Shown here: positions 16,265 through 26,100 of the stretch, piece by piece
Position numbering within the stretch: the first letter of the stretch is position 1
Layout of the letters: every line of letters begins with the position of its first letter
Origin: Acidobacteriota bacterium
Lineage (GTDB): Bacteria; Acidobacteriota; Thermoanaerobaculia; Gp7-AA8
Reading direction: 5' to 3'
Assembly (NCBI GenBank): GCA_003223645.1
Contig: QHVT01000006.1
Coordinates: 186,001 to 250,000, forward strand
Length of the DNA stretch: 64,000 nucleotides
Notes under the pieces: model-generated
Databases searched by the model: none
What the model saw: only the letters and a program-made list of their open reading frames with translations
What the model was told of the DNA's origin: nothing
Position numbers and translations under genes: made by a program

Positions 16265-16672
16265 ATGTCCGCGAAACCCCTCTCGAATTCCAAGCCCGAC
16301 TGGTCGCGGCTGATTGGTGACTCTCTCAAACATCACGGGGTGTGGCACACGTACGCAAAGTTGCTGGAGGCGCGAAGCGCGTATCCGGGCGACCTCTCGC
16401 TGCGCGGTTACGTCGAGATCGTGCGCAACACGATCGTGCGCGACTTTCTCGCGCATCCGAAAGGCATGCAGGCGGTGCCGAAGCTGAGCGCGGAGTTCAT
16501 GTCCAACTTCGACCGCTTCAACCTCAACGCGCAGGAGGGATATCTGGTGTCGCTCATCGACGGCAGGCTCGATGTTTCAAAGTTGATCCTGCTCAGCCCA
16601 TTCGACCCTTTCAACACGGTCTTCATTCTGGCAAAGCTGCAGGCCGAGCGCGCCATCACGGTGCCGCAATGA
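16265..16672 (+). CDS. Hypothetical protein coupled to a histidine kinase
   Basis: The 135-residue protein begins at ATG 16265, just beyond a family A repeat. It is soluble and mostly helical (WSRLIGDSLKHHGVWHTYAK; LRGYVEIVRNTIVRDFLAHP; AVPKLSAEFMSNFDRFNLNA). I recognise no domain. Its TGA stop overlaps the kinase start (ATGA), which strongly suggests joint translation and a role with the kinase, for example as sensor partner or regulator. The composition resembles neighbouring genes. Confidence 0.7.
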   Translation: MSAKPLSNSKPDWSRLIGDSLKHHGVWHTYAKLLEARSAYPGDLSLRGYVEIVRNTIVRDFLAHPKGMQAVPKLSAEFMSNFDRFNLNAQEGYLVSLIDGRLDVSKLILLSPFDPFNTVFILAKLQAERAITVPQ

Positions 16673-17703
16673 CGACCTCGCGCGTGCTCCTCGATCATCT
16701 CCCCCAGCCGATCGCGGTCGTCACGGAAAGCGGCGGTGTCGACTACAAAAATCAGGCGTTCGACGAGACGTTCGGCAGCGACGCCGCGCAGTGGCTGAAG
16801 GAAGCCGCGCGCGCGGTGGCCGGCGAGCGGGGATGGCTGCACGGATTTTTCGTCGAAGGCGATGACCTTCGCACGATCGACGTCGAGATCGAAGGACGCG
16901 TGTATCGCGTCGATCGCATTCTGCGCGTCACCGAAGGCGAGACGCCGGCAGTCGCGCTCTCGTTCGAAGACGTGACGCGCGAGCGCGAAGCCGAGCAGGC
17001 CAAGTCCGATTTCACCGCGCAGATCGTGCACGACCTCCGCGGACCGCTCTCCGGAATCCAGGGCACGCTCGAGTTCATCCTCTCCGCCGACACGAAGCTC
17101 GACACGATGTACGCCGACCTCCTGCAGGAAGCGCAGCGCGAGTCGGAGCGGATGATGAATCTGATCAACGAGATTCTCGACTTCTCAAAGATCGAGTCCG
17201 GCAACTTCGTCGTCGAGCAGGAGCCGGTGCGCGTGGCGGGCGTGTTGAAACGCGCCGTGCGCAGTCTGCAATCGGTCGCGGGGCGCGACGAAGTGTTTCT
17301 CCTCAGCGCGCACGGACGCGACGTCCCGCAGATCATCGGCAGTGTCGAAAAATTGACACAGGCGGTGATCAACCTGATCTCGAACTCGCTGAAGTTCACG
17401 CCGCAGAAGGGACTCGTGTCGGTCGGCGCGCAGATCGAGCGCAAAGGCGATGTGGCCGAGGCGATCGTGATCACGGTGACGGACAGCGGAATGGGGATCA
17501 AGGCGGAGGAGCTGCAGGCGGTGTTCGAAAAGTACAAGCAGAGCGGCACGAAGTCGATCCGCGGCGGCTCCGGCACAGGCCTCGGACTGTACATCGTCAA
17601 GCAGGTCGTCGAGGCGCACGGCGGGGAAGTGTCGGTGGCCTCGGTCGAGGGAGTCGGCACGAGCATGGTGTTGCGGTTGCCGGTGCGGCGCGCGGCGGCG
17701 TAG
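16669..17703 (+). CDS. PAS-domain sensor histidine kinase
   Basis: This is a 344-residue protein without membrane segments, so a cytoplasmic kinase. Residues 1-110 are PAS-like (LLDHLPQPIAVVTESGGVDY ... VALSFEDVTRERE). The HisKA helix carries the phospho-acceptor His in IVHDLRGPLSGIQG (about residue 119). The ATPase domain shows the N box (QAVINLISNSLKFTP), the G1 box (VTDSGMGI) and the G2 box (GGSGTGLGLYIVKQ). The upstream unknown gene overlaps its start. No response regulator is adjacent; the nearest is the lone receiver at 13158-13556. The stop codon lies within the left arm of the 17700-17788 hairpin. Confidence 0.92.
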   Translation: MTTSRVLLDHLPQPIAVVTESGGVDYKNQAFDETFGSDAAQWLKEAARAVAGERGWLHGFFVEGDDLRTIDVEIEGRVYRVDRILRVTEGETPAVALSFEDVTREREAEQAKSDFTAQIVHDLRGPLSGIQGTLEFILSADTKLDTMYADLLQEAQRESERMMNLINEILDFSKIESGNFVVEQEPVRVAGVLKRAVRSLQSVAGRDEVFLLSAHGRDVPQIIGSVEKLTQAVINLISNSLKFTPQKGLVSVGAQIERKGDVAEAIVITVTDSGMGIKAEELQAVFEKYKQSGTKSIRGGSGTGLGLYIVKQVVEAHGGEVSVASVEGVGTSMVLRLPVRRAAA

Positions 17704-17788
17704 GACTTTGTAGGACAGATAGGACGTATAGGACAGATAGGACGTCCTACGATGTCCTATACGTCCTATCTGTCCTACAAAGTCCTAC
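17700..17788. terminator. Perfect 35-bp stem between convergent genes (family K)
   Basis: Arms 17700-17734 and 17754-17788 are perfectly complementary. Each is made of iterated taggac(agatagg) words. The left arm contains the kinase TAG stop and the right arm the TAG stop of the VWFA-related gene. The 19-nt loop carries its own palindrome, aggacgtcct. A bidirectional terminator is the simplest reading. Confidence 0.8.
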
Positions 17789-19410
17789 TTCACATCCACC
17801 TTCAGCGTGGCCATCCCCGCTCGCTGCGCGAGTCCGTCGAGCACGCCGACGGCGATGTGATGCTCGCCCGCCCCCATCTTCATGTGCAGCGTGTGGCGCC
17901 ACCATTTCGACTTCGCGGTCTCGTACTCCGCGACCGGCACTTCGACGACCTGTTCCTGATCCATGCCGCTGACGAAGTCGGAGTCGCTCGCGGTGACGGC
18001 GTAGTGGACGGTGAACTTGCCGCGATACTTGTCGCCGTCGCGCAAGAGCAAAAGCCGGCCGATCAACACGCCGACATCGACGTCGACGTTGTAGCCGCCG
18101 CGCTTTTCTTTGACAGGAGGGTTCGCGCGCGCGGCGATGCCGAGCTCGTTCGGCACGTTCGCGGTGACGAGCGCGGCGACGACGCGATCCGTCATCTCGC
18201 GCGGCGGCGACTTACGGGTGACCTCGTTGCGCGCGCGGATGTTGTACTCGGGATGATTGCGCACGCGCACGGCGACTTTGTGCGCTTTGTCGTAGTCGTC
18301 GCCGGCGCGGTACGCGAGCGAGTAGTAGGACGCGACGTCGCGCTCGATGGTGCGCAGGACTTCGTCCGCGTGCGTGTCGCCCCTCAGGAACTTCCCTCCC
18401 GTTTTTCCGGTGAGGATATTCATCGTGTCGGCGGTGTTCTCCAGCGCGCGCTGCACGGCGATCGTGTTGAGCGACTTGTCGTCGTCTCCGAATGAGAGTC
18501 GCAGATCGAACTCCGGCTGAATGCCGTAGAGCGTGATGCCGTTCGAGCTGGCCATGCGCGCGAGCTCGTCGAGGACCGGCCGCAAATCGAGATAGGCAGG
18601 CGGAACATGTTCCGACGGCGTTTCAAATGGAGCATCGGAGATGTCGAACTGCGCGGGCATGCCGGGCGTGTTGTCGTCGAAGAACTCGAGACCGGGAGTC
18701 GCGGGCAGCGACTCGGTGAACGTCACCAGCACCTTGCGGCCCGGGAGCGTTGCCATCGTCGCGATGATCGCGCGCAAGGTCGTCAATCGATTCTCGACGC
18801 GACGCCGCACGACCGCCGCGTGCCGGCGACGGAGTTCCAGCAATTCCTTGCGCGCACTCGCACGCTTCGACTCCAGCTGAAAGCGCCGCAACTCCCCTTC
18901 GAAGCCGACGTCCGGCCGGTACGTCTGCGCCTGAATCGCATTCGCGAGCGTCGAGCGGACGGACTCGCGATCGCCGGTGAGCTCGACGCCGACTTTGTCG
19001 CCGAGGTTCGCGGGACGAATCACCATCGCCTCGTCGCCGGGACGCATCGTGCGCTCGAGCATCTCCGACGCGTTCTTCGCCAGCGAGTTGCGCACCTGTT
19101 CGGTGAGGCTCATCTCGTCGACGAAGAACACGATCTTCCTCGGCGGCGGCACCTGTGGAGCGGCGGCCGCCTCGGCCGCCGGCGCGTTTGCAATCTGCGT
19201 CGCGGCTTTCTCCGAATACGCCGCAAAGTTCGTGATCGGCTGCGGCTTCCCGTCTTCGAGCAGTTCGAAGTCTTCCTTGCGCAGCCCTTCGACGGCGTTG
19301 CCGGTCTTGTCGGTGACGATGACGTCGATGTCGTGGATGCGCACTTCGATCTGCTCGACGAAGGGCGCCTGCTGCAGCGCGAGAAGTGCGAGGAGCGGAA
19401 GGATTTTCAT
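17785..19410 (-). CDS. Secreted VWFA-related protein (acidobacterial type)
   Basis: This is a 541-residue protein with a short signal peptide (MKILPLLALLALQQ). Residues 20-60 hold the N-terminal block typical of this family (EVRIHDIDVIVTDKTGNAVE; GKPQPITNF). The VWFA-related domain begins near KIVFFVDEMSLTEQVRN, where FVDEMS stands in for the metal site, and continues through VLVTFTESLP and NGITLYGIQPE. A C-terminal beta domain follows. Residues 77-86 (NAPAAEAAAA) are encoded by a family B repeat. It lies 4 nt after a paralogue and may be the last gene of an aspS-aroB-VWFA-VWFA series. The function is unknown; a surface adhesion or scaffold role is inferred from VWA domains. Confidence 0.85.
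   Translation of the reverse strand: MKILPLLALLALQQAPFVEQIEVRIHDIDVIVTDKTGNAVEGLRKEDFELLEDGKPQPITNFAAYSEKAATQIANAPAAEAAAAPQVPPPRKIVFFVDEMSLTEQVRNSLAKNASEMLERTMRPGDEAMVIRPANLGDKVGVELTGDRESVRSTLANAIQAQTYRPDVGFEGELRRFQLESKRASARKELLELRRRHAAVVRRRVENRLTTLRAIIATMATLPGRKVLVTFTESLPATPGLEFFDDNTPGMPAQFDISDAPFETPSEHVPPAYLDLRPVLDELARMASSNGITLYGIQPEFDLRLSFGDDDKSLNTIAVQRALENTADTMNILTGKTGGKFLRGDTHADEVLRTIERDVASYYSLAYRAGDDYDKAHKVAVRVRNHPEYNIRARNEVTRKSPPREMTDRVVAALVTANVPNELGIAARANPPVKEKRGGYNVDVDVGVLIGRLLLLRDGDKYRGKFTVHYAVTASDSDFVSGMDQEQVVEVPVAEYETAKSKWWRHTLHMKMGAGEHHIAVGVLDGLAQRAGMATLKVDVK
19153..19182. repeat. Family B hairpin read in frame
   Basis: The sequence gtggagcggcggccgcctcggccgccgg is the family B core, translated on the minus strand as part of an Ala/Glu linker. 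The paralogous gene has a copy at the matching place (20722-20752). Confidence 0.75.
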
Positions 19411-19414
19411 TTTT

Positions 19415-20944
19415 CTATTTGGCGTCGATGGTCAGCGCGTTGATGCCCCACGTCATCGACGAGGAGTCGAGCACGCCGACGGCGAGACGATGCGGACCGA
19501 GCCGCGTGTTGAAGTGCAGCGAATGCGTCCACTGCTGCGATCGCGCGCGCTCCCAATCCGTGTCAGGAATCTCGACGAGTTGCTCGCGATCGACGCCGCT
19601 GACGAAGTCGAGGCGCTCGCCGCTGATGGCGTAGTGCACGGTGAAGCGCGCGCGATGCACTCCGTTCTCTTCTTCGAAGGTCAGCTTCTCGATCGGGATC
19701 ACGACGTCGACGGTCGTCGATACGAGTTTCCCGTTGCGCTTCGAGCCGGCCGGATGTGCGTTGATGCCGAGATCGTTGCGCGGCGAGGCGGCGATCAGAC
19801 TGCTGACCACGCGATCCGTCAGCTCGCGGCGCGGCGACTTGTTGATGGTCTCGCTGCGCGTGCGCACGTGCAGTTCGGGATGATTGCGCACGCGCACTTC
19901 AACGCGCAGGGCCGTTTCGAGCTGCCCCTGCGTGTGATACGCCAGCGAGTAATACGACTGCATGTCGAGCGCGACCTGACGCATCACGTCGTCGGCGCGC
20001 GTGTCGCCGCGATACCAGGTGCCGCCGGTCAGCTCGGTAAGGACGTTCATGCCGTCTTCGCTGTTGGCGAGCGCGCGCGCCGCGCCCGCGTCCGGATGTC
20101 CGGCGGTATCGACCGGGGCGACGGGCGAACCGACTTCGGGCTGGAACCCGTAGATCGTGATGCCATTCGCGCTCGCCGTGCGCGCGATGTCCTGAAACTC
20201 GGGGGTAAGGTCGACATAGTCGGCGCGCATGTATTCGCCCGGGACGTCGGGAGCCGCTTTCGCGACATGATTTCCGATAGCGCATCCCTCGCGTCCCGGT
20301 TGTGCGGGCAGCGACTCGGTGACGACGATGACGAACTTGCGTCCCGGCAATTCGGACAATGTCGTCACGGCCGCACGGATCGTTCCGAGACGCTGCTCGA
20401 TTTTCTGCCGTTGCCGCTCGGCCATCAGACGGGAGGCCTTGCTCAGATTCATGGACCTGATCGAATTCACGAAGCGCTGGTCGTCAATCACCCGCGGCGA
20501 CTGCAGATCGAGCTTGCTGTCCTCCATCGCCTTCGCGAGCGCCGTGTCGATCGCCGCGCGATCGGACGTGAACGTCCCACTCGACGCCGGACGCACGATC
20601 ATCAATTCATCGCCTACGCGCAAGATCCGATCGATCAACTGATGAATGCTCGCGACGAGCCTTCGGCGCGTGACGGGATGCAACGTCATCTCATCGATGA
20701 ACACGGCAAAATGTCGCGGCGGAAGTGGATCGGCGGCCGCCTCGGCCGCCGGCTTTTCCGCATACTCCGCGAAGTTCGTGATTTTCTGCGGGACGCCGTT
20801 TTCGAGGATGTCGAAATCGTTCGCCGTCAGTCCGCCGGCGTGATCGCCCTTGGCGTCGGTGACGATGACATCGACGCTGTGCAGCCGGACGTCGAGTTTT
20901 TCGTTGTACGTCGCAGCGAGGAGCAGCGCCAGGACGAGATGCAC
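19415..20944 (-). CDS. Secreted VWFA-related protein, paralogue
   Basis: This is a 509-residue protein starting at GTG 20944, 4 nt after the aroB stop. The signal peptide is short (HLVLALLLAA). Its order matches the downstream paralogue: LDVRLHSVDVIVTDAKGDHA, VPQKITNFAEYAEK, a linker, then FAVFIDEMTLHPVTRRRLVA, FVIVVTESLP and NGITIYGFQPE. The C-terminal part (SLAYHTQGQLETALRVEVRV, then SFDFKF-free beta strands) is also shared. The linker at residues 65-74 (PAAEAAADPL) comes from a family B repeat. The two genes are a tandem duplication; a third, more diverged member lies at 45688-47142. Confidence 0.85.
   Translation of the reverse strand: MHLVLALLLAATYNEKLDVRLHSVDVIVTDAKGDHAGGLTANDFDILENGVPQKITNFAEYAEKPAAEAAADPLPPRHFAVFIDEMTLHPVTRRRLVASIHQLIDRILRVGDELMIVRPASSGTFTSDRAAIDTALAKAMEDSKLDLQSPRVIDDQRFVNSIRSMNLSKASRLMAERQRQKIEQRLGTIRAAVTTLSELPGRKFVIVVTESLPAQPGREGCAIGNHVAKAAPDVPGEYMRADYVDLTPEFQDIARTASANGITIYGFQPEVGSPVAPVDTAGHPDAGAARALANSEDGMNVLTELTGGTWYRGDTRADDVMRQVALDMQSYYSLAYHTQGQLETALRVEVRVRNHPELHVRTRSETINKSPRRELTDRVVSSLIAASPRNDLGINAHPAGSKRNGKLVSTTVDVVIPIEKLTFEEENGVHRARFTVHYAISGERLDFVSGVDREQLVEIPDTDWERARSQQWTHSLHFNTRLGPHRLAVGVLDSSSMTWGINALTIDAK
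20722..20752. repeat. Family B hairpin read in frame
   Basis: The sequence agtggatcggcggccgcctcggccgccg is a slightly degraded family B core. It encodes the Ala-rich linker of the VWFA-related paralogue. Confidence 0.65.
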
Positions 20945-20948
20945 GACA

Positions 20949-22019
20949 TTAGCCTAACACCGCATCGACTCCGTAGGCGACTTCTTCCGCAGTCACGTCG
21001 CTGACCACGACGCAGTCGCCGACGCGGCGCGGGAACACCATCACCCGCGCGTCGCCGGTGTTCTTCTTGTCGTGCTCCGTCGCGGCGAGCACTTCGTTCT
21101 TGTCGAGCGGCGGCAGCGGCGACGGCTCGTGTTTGAGGATCGCGCGCTCGATGCGCGACGCGATGTCTTTCGGCAGCAAACCGCGCCGCACCGCGATCGC
21201 GTTCGCGCCTATCATTCCCCACGCGACCGCTTCGCCGTGCGTCAATCCTTCGTAATGCAGCGCGGCCTCGATGCCGTGCGCGATGGTGTGGCCGTAGTTC
21301 AGCAGCCGGCGCAGGTCCGCTTCTTTCTCGTCCGCCGACACGATCTCCGCTTTTACGCGGATCGCCTTGCGCACCATTTCGTCCATTACTTCAGCAGGCC
21401 GCCGTTCCGGCGGCAGGTCGATCGCGTCGCTCTCGAACATCGAGAACAGCGACTCGTCGCCGATCACGCCGCCTTTGAGCGCCTCGTACATTCCGCTGAG
21501 CCGCTCGCGCGGCGGGAGCGTGTCGAGCACCGCGGTGTCGGAGACGACCGCGCGCGGCGGAAAGAAACTGCCGATGAGATTTTTCCCCTTCGGATGATTG
21601 ACCGCGAGCTTGCCGCCGATCGAGCTGTCGACCTGGGCGAGGAGCGTCGTCGGCACGTGCACGAGATCGATCCCGCGCAGAAAGATCGACGCCGCGAATC
21701 CGGCCGTGTCGCCGATCATCCCGCCGCCCACCACCACCGCCATCGAGTCGCGCTTCGCGCCGCACTCCAGGAGCAGCGTCACGATCTTCGCCGCGGTGTC
21801 GAGCGTCTTGTTGGCCTCCCCTTCGTCCATCTCCAGGATCGTCGCGTTCGGAAACGACAGCGCGACGCGCTCCCCGAATCGATCGCGCAACGCCTCCGAG
21901 GTGATGAGGAAGACGCGGCCGCGCGCGCGAACGAGCTCGCCGACATGATCGAGGAGATCGCGGCCGACATAGACGGGATAGGCGGCCGAGGCCTGGGTGA
22001 TCGTGATGAATGGAGTCAT
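20949..22019 (-). CDS. aroB: 3-dehydroquinate synthase
   Basis: This 356-residue enzyme, of normal length for AroB, converts DAHP to 3-dehydroquinate in the shikimate pathway, using NAD and a divalent metal. Diagnostic blocks are the NAD-binding GGGMIGDTAGFAASIFLRGI, then VPTTLLAQVDSSIGGKLAVN, HPKGKNLIGSFFPP and the metal-ligand region (LLNYGHTIAHGIEAALHYEG; LTHGEAVAWGM). It starts at ATG 22019. It lies downstream of aspS, separated by 227 bp of family D repeat, and directly upstream of the VWFA-related pair. Confidence 0.97.
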   Translation of the reverse strand: MTPFITITQASAAYPVYVGRDLLDHVGELVRARGRVFLITSEALRDRFGERVALSFPNATILEMDEGEANKTLDTAAKIVTLLLECGAKRDSMAVVVGGGMIGDTAGFAASIFLRGIDLVHVPTTLLAQVDSSIGGKLAVNHPKGKNLIGSFFPPRAVVSDTAVLDTLPPRERLSGMYEALKGGVIGDESLFSMFESDAIDLPPERRPAEVMDEMVRKAIRVKAEIVSADEKEADLRRLLNYGHTIAHGIEAALHYEGLTHGEAVAWGMIGANAIAVRRGLLPKDIASRIERAILKHEPSPLPPLDKNEVLAATEHDKKNTGDARVMVFPRRVGDCVVVSDVTAEEVAYGVDAVLG

Positions 22020-22029
22020 GCGCGTCCAC

Positions 22030-22246
22030 CGTCATCCTGAGAGCCTGTGAAAAAATGTGTCATCCCGAGCGCAGCGAGGGATCCCCGGCGTAAGAGCGCT
22101 TGACGCTCCGTCGGCGGGGGATCCTTCGCCGTCTTTGCGGCTCAGGATGACACCGATTTTTTCACAGCCTCTGAGTCGGCGAAGCGCGACGAAGGATCTC
22201 AGAATGCGACGCCTGGCATTTCGAGATCCTTCGCCGTCTGCGCGGC

Positions 22247-22258
<12 letters not shown>
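22030..22258. repeat. Family D repeat cluster (gtcatcctgag ... ctcaggatgac)
   Basis: Facing copies of gtcatcctgag and ctcaggatgac enclose agcctgtgaaaaaat, gagcgcagcgagggatcc and cgagatccttcgccgtctg words. The same modules recur at 28760-29010, 43605-43740 and 57485-57500. One edge overlaps the end of aspS, whose last residues and TGA (TCA TCC TGA) are repeat sequence. No gene lies in this gap. Confidence 0.8.
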
Positions 22259-23986
<1,728 letters not shown>

Positions 23987-24054
23987 CAGGCGCGGGAGAT
24001 TAGCACAGCGATTCGGCGTCGAGCCGGTGCACGGCGCAATGCACAGGTCTCGAT

Positions 24055-24152
24055 TTTCACCCTACGCTTCGCGCCACCCTCTCCCCGCATGGCCGAGGAG
24101 AGCGGGCATCCTGCCCGCCTCCGGGGGCGGGCGGGACGCCCGCTCTCCTCGG
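24055..24152. repeat. Partial family E followed by family F hairpin
   Basis: A truncated family E module (cgcttcgcgccaccctctcc) runs into the family F hairpin at 24093-24152 (gaggagagcgggcatcctgc mirrored by gggacgcccgctctcctc). It lies between aspS and the GMC remnant, just after the latter's stop. Confidence 0.75.
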
Positions 24153-24163
24153 TGTGCGGCCGC

Positions 24164-24531
24164 TCACTGGCCCTTCGCCGCCGCGATGATCACGGCGGAC
24201 GCTTTTTCGGAAATCATGTAAATCGGCAGCACGATGAAGTAACCGGGGATGTGCGGGAACGCGCTGGCGTCGACGACTCGCAGATTCTTCGTGCCGAATA
24301 CATTGAAGTTGCTGTCCAGCACGGCCGTCGGATCGGTGGGCACTCCGATCTTGCACGTGCAGGACGCGTGATGTCCCCACGCCTGGTTGCGAACCCATTG
24401 TTTGATCTCGTCGTCGGTCTGGATATTCGCACCGGGCATCAGCTCCTGCTTTACGTACGGCGATCCCTGCATCAGGCGCCGGAGCCGACAATGATGTAGT
24501 CGTGCTGCGCGTCCTGATTAGAACTTGCCAT
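24164..24531 (-). pseudogene. GMC oxidoreductase remnant with internal deletion
   Basis: The start at ATG 24531 overlaps the upstream oxidoreductase end. It encodes a 19-residue N-terminus, ending in the FAD Rossmann entry DYIIVGSGA, then hits TGA. From ATG 24472, in another frame, comes a 102-residue C-terminal piece typical of choline-dehydrogenase-type GMC enzymes (WGHHASCTCKIGVPTD; NLRVVDASAFPHIPGYFIVL). The roughly 400 residues between are absent. So the second GMC gene of this operon lost its middle and is dead as an enzyme. The C-terminal fragment might still be translated. Confidence 0.85.
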
Positions 24532-26077
24532 GATCTTTCTTCGTCATCTCCCGTTTGTGGAGCATCCAGAACGCAACGCGCTCCGCGAGCGCACTGATGG
24601 TGTAGGAAGGATTGGTTGCCAGTGCGGTCGGAATGATCGAGCCGTCGGCGACGAACAGGCCCGGGCATCCGTGGACTTCGCCTTGCGGATTGACGACGCC
24701 GCCATCCGCGGTGTCGGACATGACGGCGCCGCCGAGGGGATGCGCGGTGAGCAGGCCCGTGCCGATGATGGGATTGTAGGTTTCCGGCGCGGAGTAGTCG
24801 CCGGAAAGCTGCTGGCTCAACTCTTTGAGACAGGCCGTCAATTCGCGATAGAGCGGCATACTGTCGGTGGGGTCCCAATTCAGGCGGATCCGCCCATTGT
24901 GCAGAGTCAGCACGCCGTTCCCGGCGTCGGTGCCCATGCCGAGATATCCGAGGGAGTGCGTGTCGGACGTGCTGACCGTCAGCTTGCGGGTGCCCATGAC
25001 TGCTTCGAGGAACGGGATGAGGCCGAGATCCTCAATGAAGATTTTCAGGTCTTTTGTACTGAAATCCGCGCCGACGGTGATGGACGGTCCGGCCTTCGGA
25101 GCCAGATCCTGAGGGGTGTTGATCGTTTTGGGGATGAGGAAATCGCCGTTGCCGGAAAAGTTCTTGCCGAGCATCGGACTGATCGGAGGAAGCGTCCCGG
25201 CTTCCCGCGATTTCAGCAGAATCTCCACCGATCCCATCGTGCCGGCGGCGAGGACGACCTGCCTGGCGCGCAACATTCCGATGCGGCCGGTTTCGTCTTC
25301 TTCACGGTCGCGCATGCCGGGATCGAGCACGAAGATCTCGACTTCGAAGTGATCGTCGACTTTCCTGACGACGCGCACGCGATGCAACGGATGAATCGTG
25401 GCGCCGGCTTTCCGCGCCACGGCGAGATAATTCAACGTCAGCAAGGCGCGTGCGTTGACGTTGCCGACGAAACTCTGCGAAGGCGGACAGCCGATGAGGC
25501 ATTCGCCGCAATAGACGCAGCGAGTCTGCGGGATCCCCGCTTCCGTCATGACCGGCTCCATGCCGGTATTGACGGCGATCGGAACGTAGCGCGGCTCGCT
25601 GACGCAACGGCGGCAATTCTTCGCCGCCAGCATGAATGCCGCGCTGCGCGGCGGCGGTCCAATGACCGGATTCGGCTTGGTTTCCGACGCCTGCAGCATT
25701 TCGCCGGCGATGTCGTAATAAGGATCGAGGATTTTTCGGTTGACCGACTTTGGCCAGCGCGGATTGTCGAAAATTTCGGGATGCGTCCGCAGGCGGACGC
25801 CGAAATAGTGCAGCGATCCGCCGCCGACGCCGATTCCGCGGACGACGTTCATCCCCGCTCCGATGTCGACCCAGAAATGTCCGTGGCGAACGGTCGCTAA
25901 TCCACTTCCTGTGGTCTCGATCTCGCCGCGCCCTGTCGGATATTCTTTTCCTTGCTCCAGAACGGCGACTTTTTTTCCTGCTTTAGCGAGTCGGCACGCA
26001 ACGGCTGCGCCTCCGAATCCCGAGCCGATGACGGCGACATCGACATCCATCCCGATCGCTGATTGGGCTGTGGACAC
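24518..26077 (-). CDS. GMC-family (cholesterol-oxidase-like) FAD oxidoreductase
   Basis: This is a 519-residue protein. GTG 26077 has aggagg 6 nt upstream. The FAD-binding motif is VAVIGSGFGGAAVACRLA near residue 13. MNVVRGIGVGGGSLHYFG is a GMC flavin motif. CVYCGECLIGCP (about residue 190) is a ferredoxin-like Cys set found in a subset of cholesterol-oxidase-like enzymes. The C-terminal catalytic region has LLTAHPLGGAVMSD and PGLFVADGSIIPTALATNPS. It has no signal peptide. It lies between an exported alkylsulfatase-like protein upstream and the GMC remnant downstream. Alcohol oxidation following sulfate-ester hydrolysis is a reasonable but unproven link. Confidence 0.9.
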   Translation of the reverse strand: MSTAQSAIGMDVDVAVIGSGFGGAAVACRLAKAGKKVAVLEQGKEYPTGRGEIETTGSGLATVRHGHFWVDIGAGMNVVRGIGVGGGSLHYFGVRLRTHPEIFDNPRWPKSVNRKILDPYYDIAGEMLQASETKPNPVIGPPPRSAAFMLAAKNCRRCVSEPRYVPIAVNTGMEPVMTEAGIPQTRCVYCGECLIGCPPSQSFVGNVNARALLTLNYLAVARKAGATIHPLHRVRVVRKVDDHFEVEIFVLDPGMRDREEDETGRIGMLRARQVVLAAGTMGSVEILLKSREAGTLPPISPMLGKNFSGNGDFLIPKTINTPQDLAPKAGPSITVGADFSTKDLKIFIEDLGLIPFLEAVMGTRKLTVSTSDTHSLGYLGMGTDAGNGVLTLHNGRIRLNWDPTDSMPLYRELTACLKELSQQLSGDYSAPETYNPIIGTGLLTAHPLGGAVMSDTADGGVVNPQGEVHGCPGLFVADGSIIPTALATNPSYTISALAERVAFWMLHKREMTKKDHGKF

Positions 26078-26100
26078 AGGTTTCCTCCTAATGACTTTTT

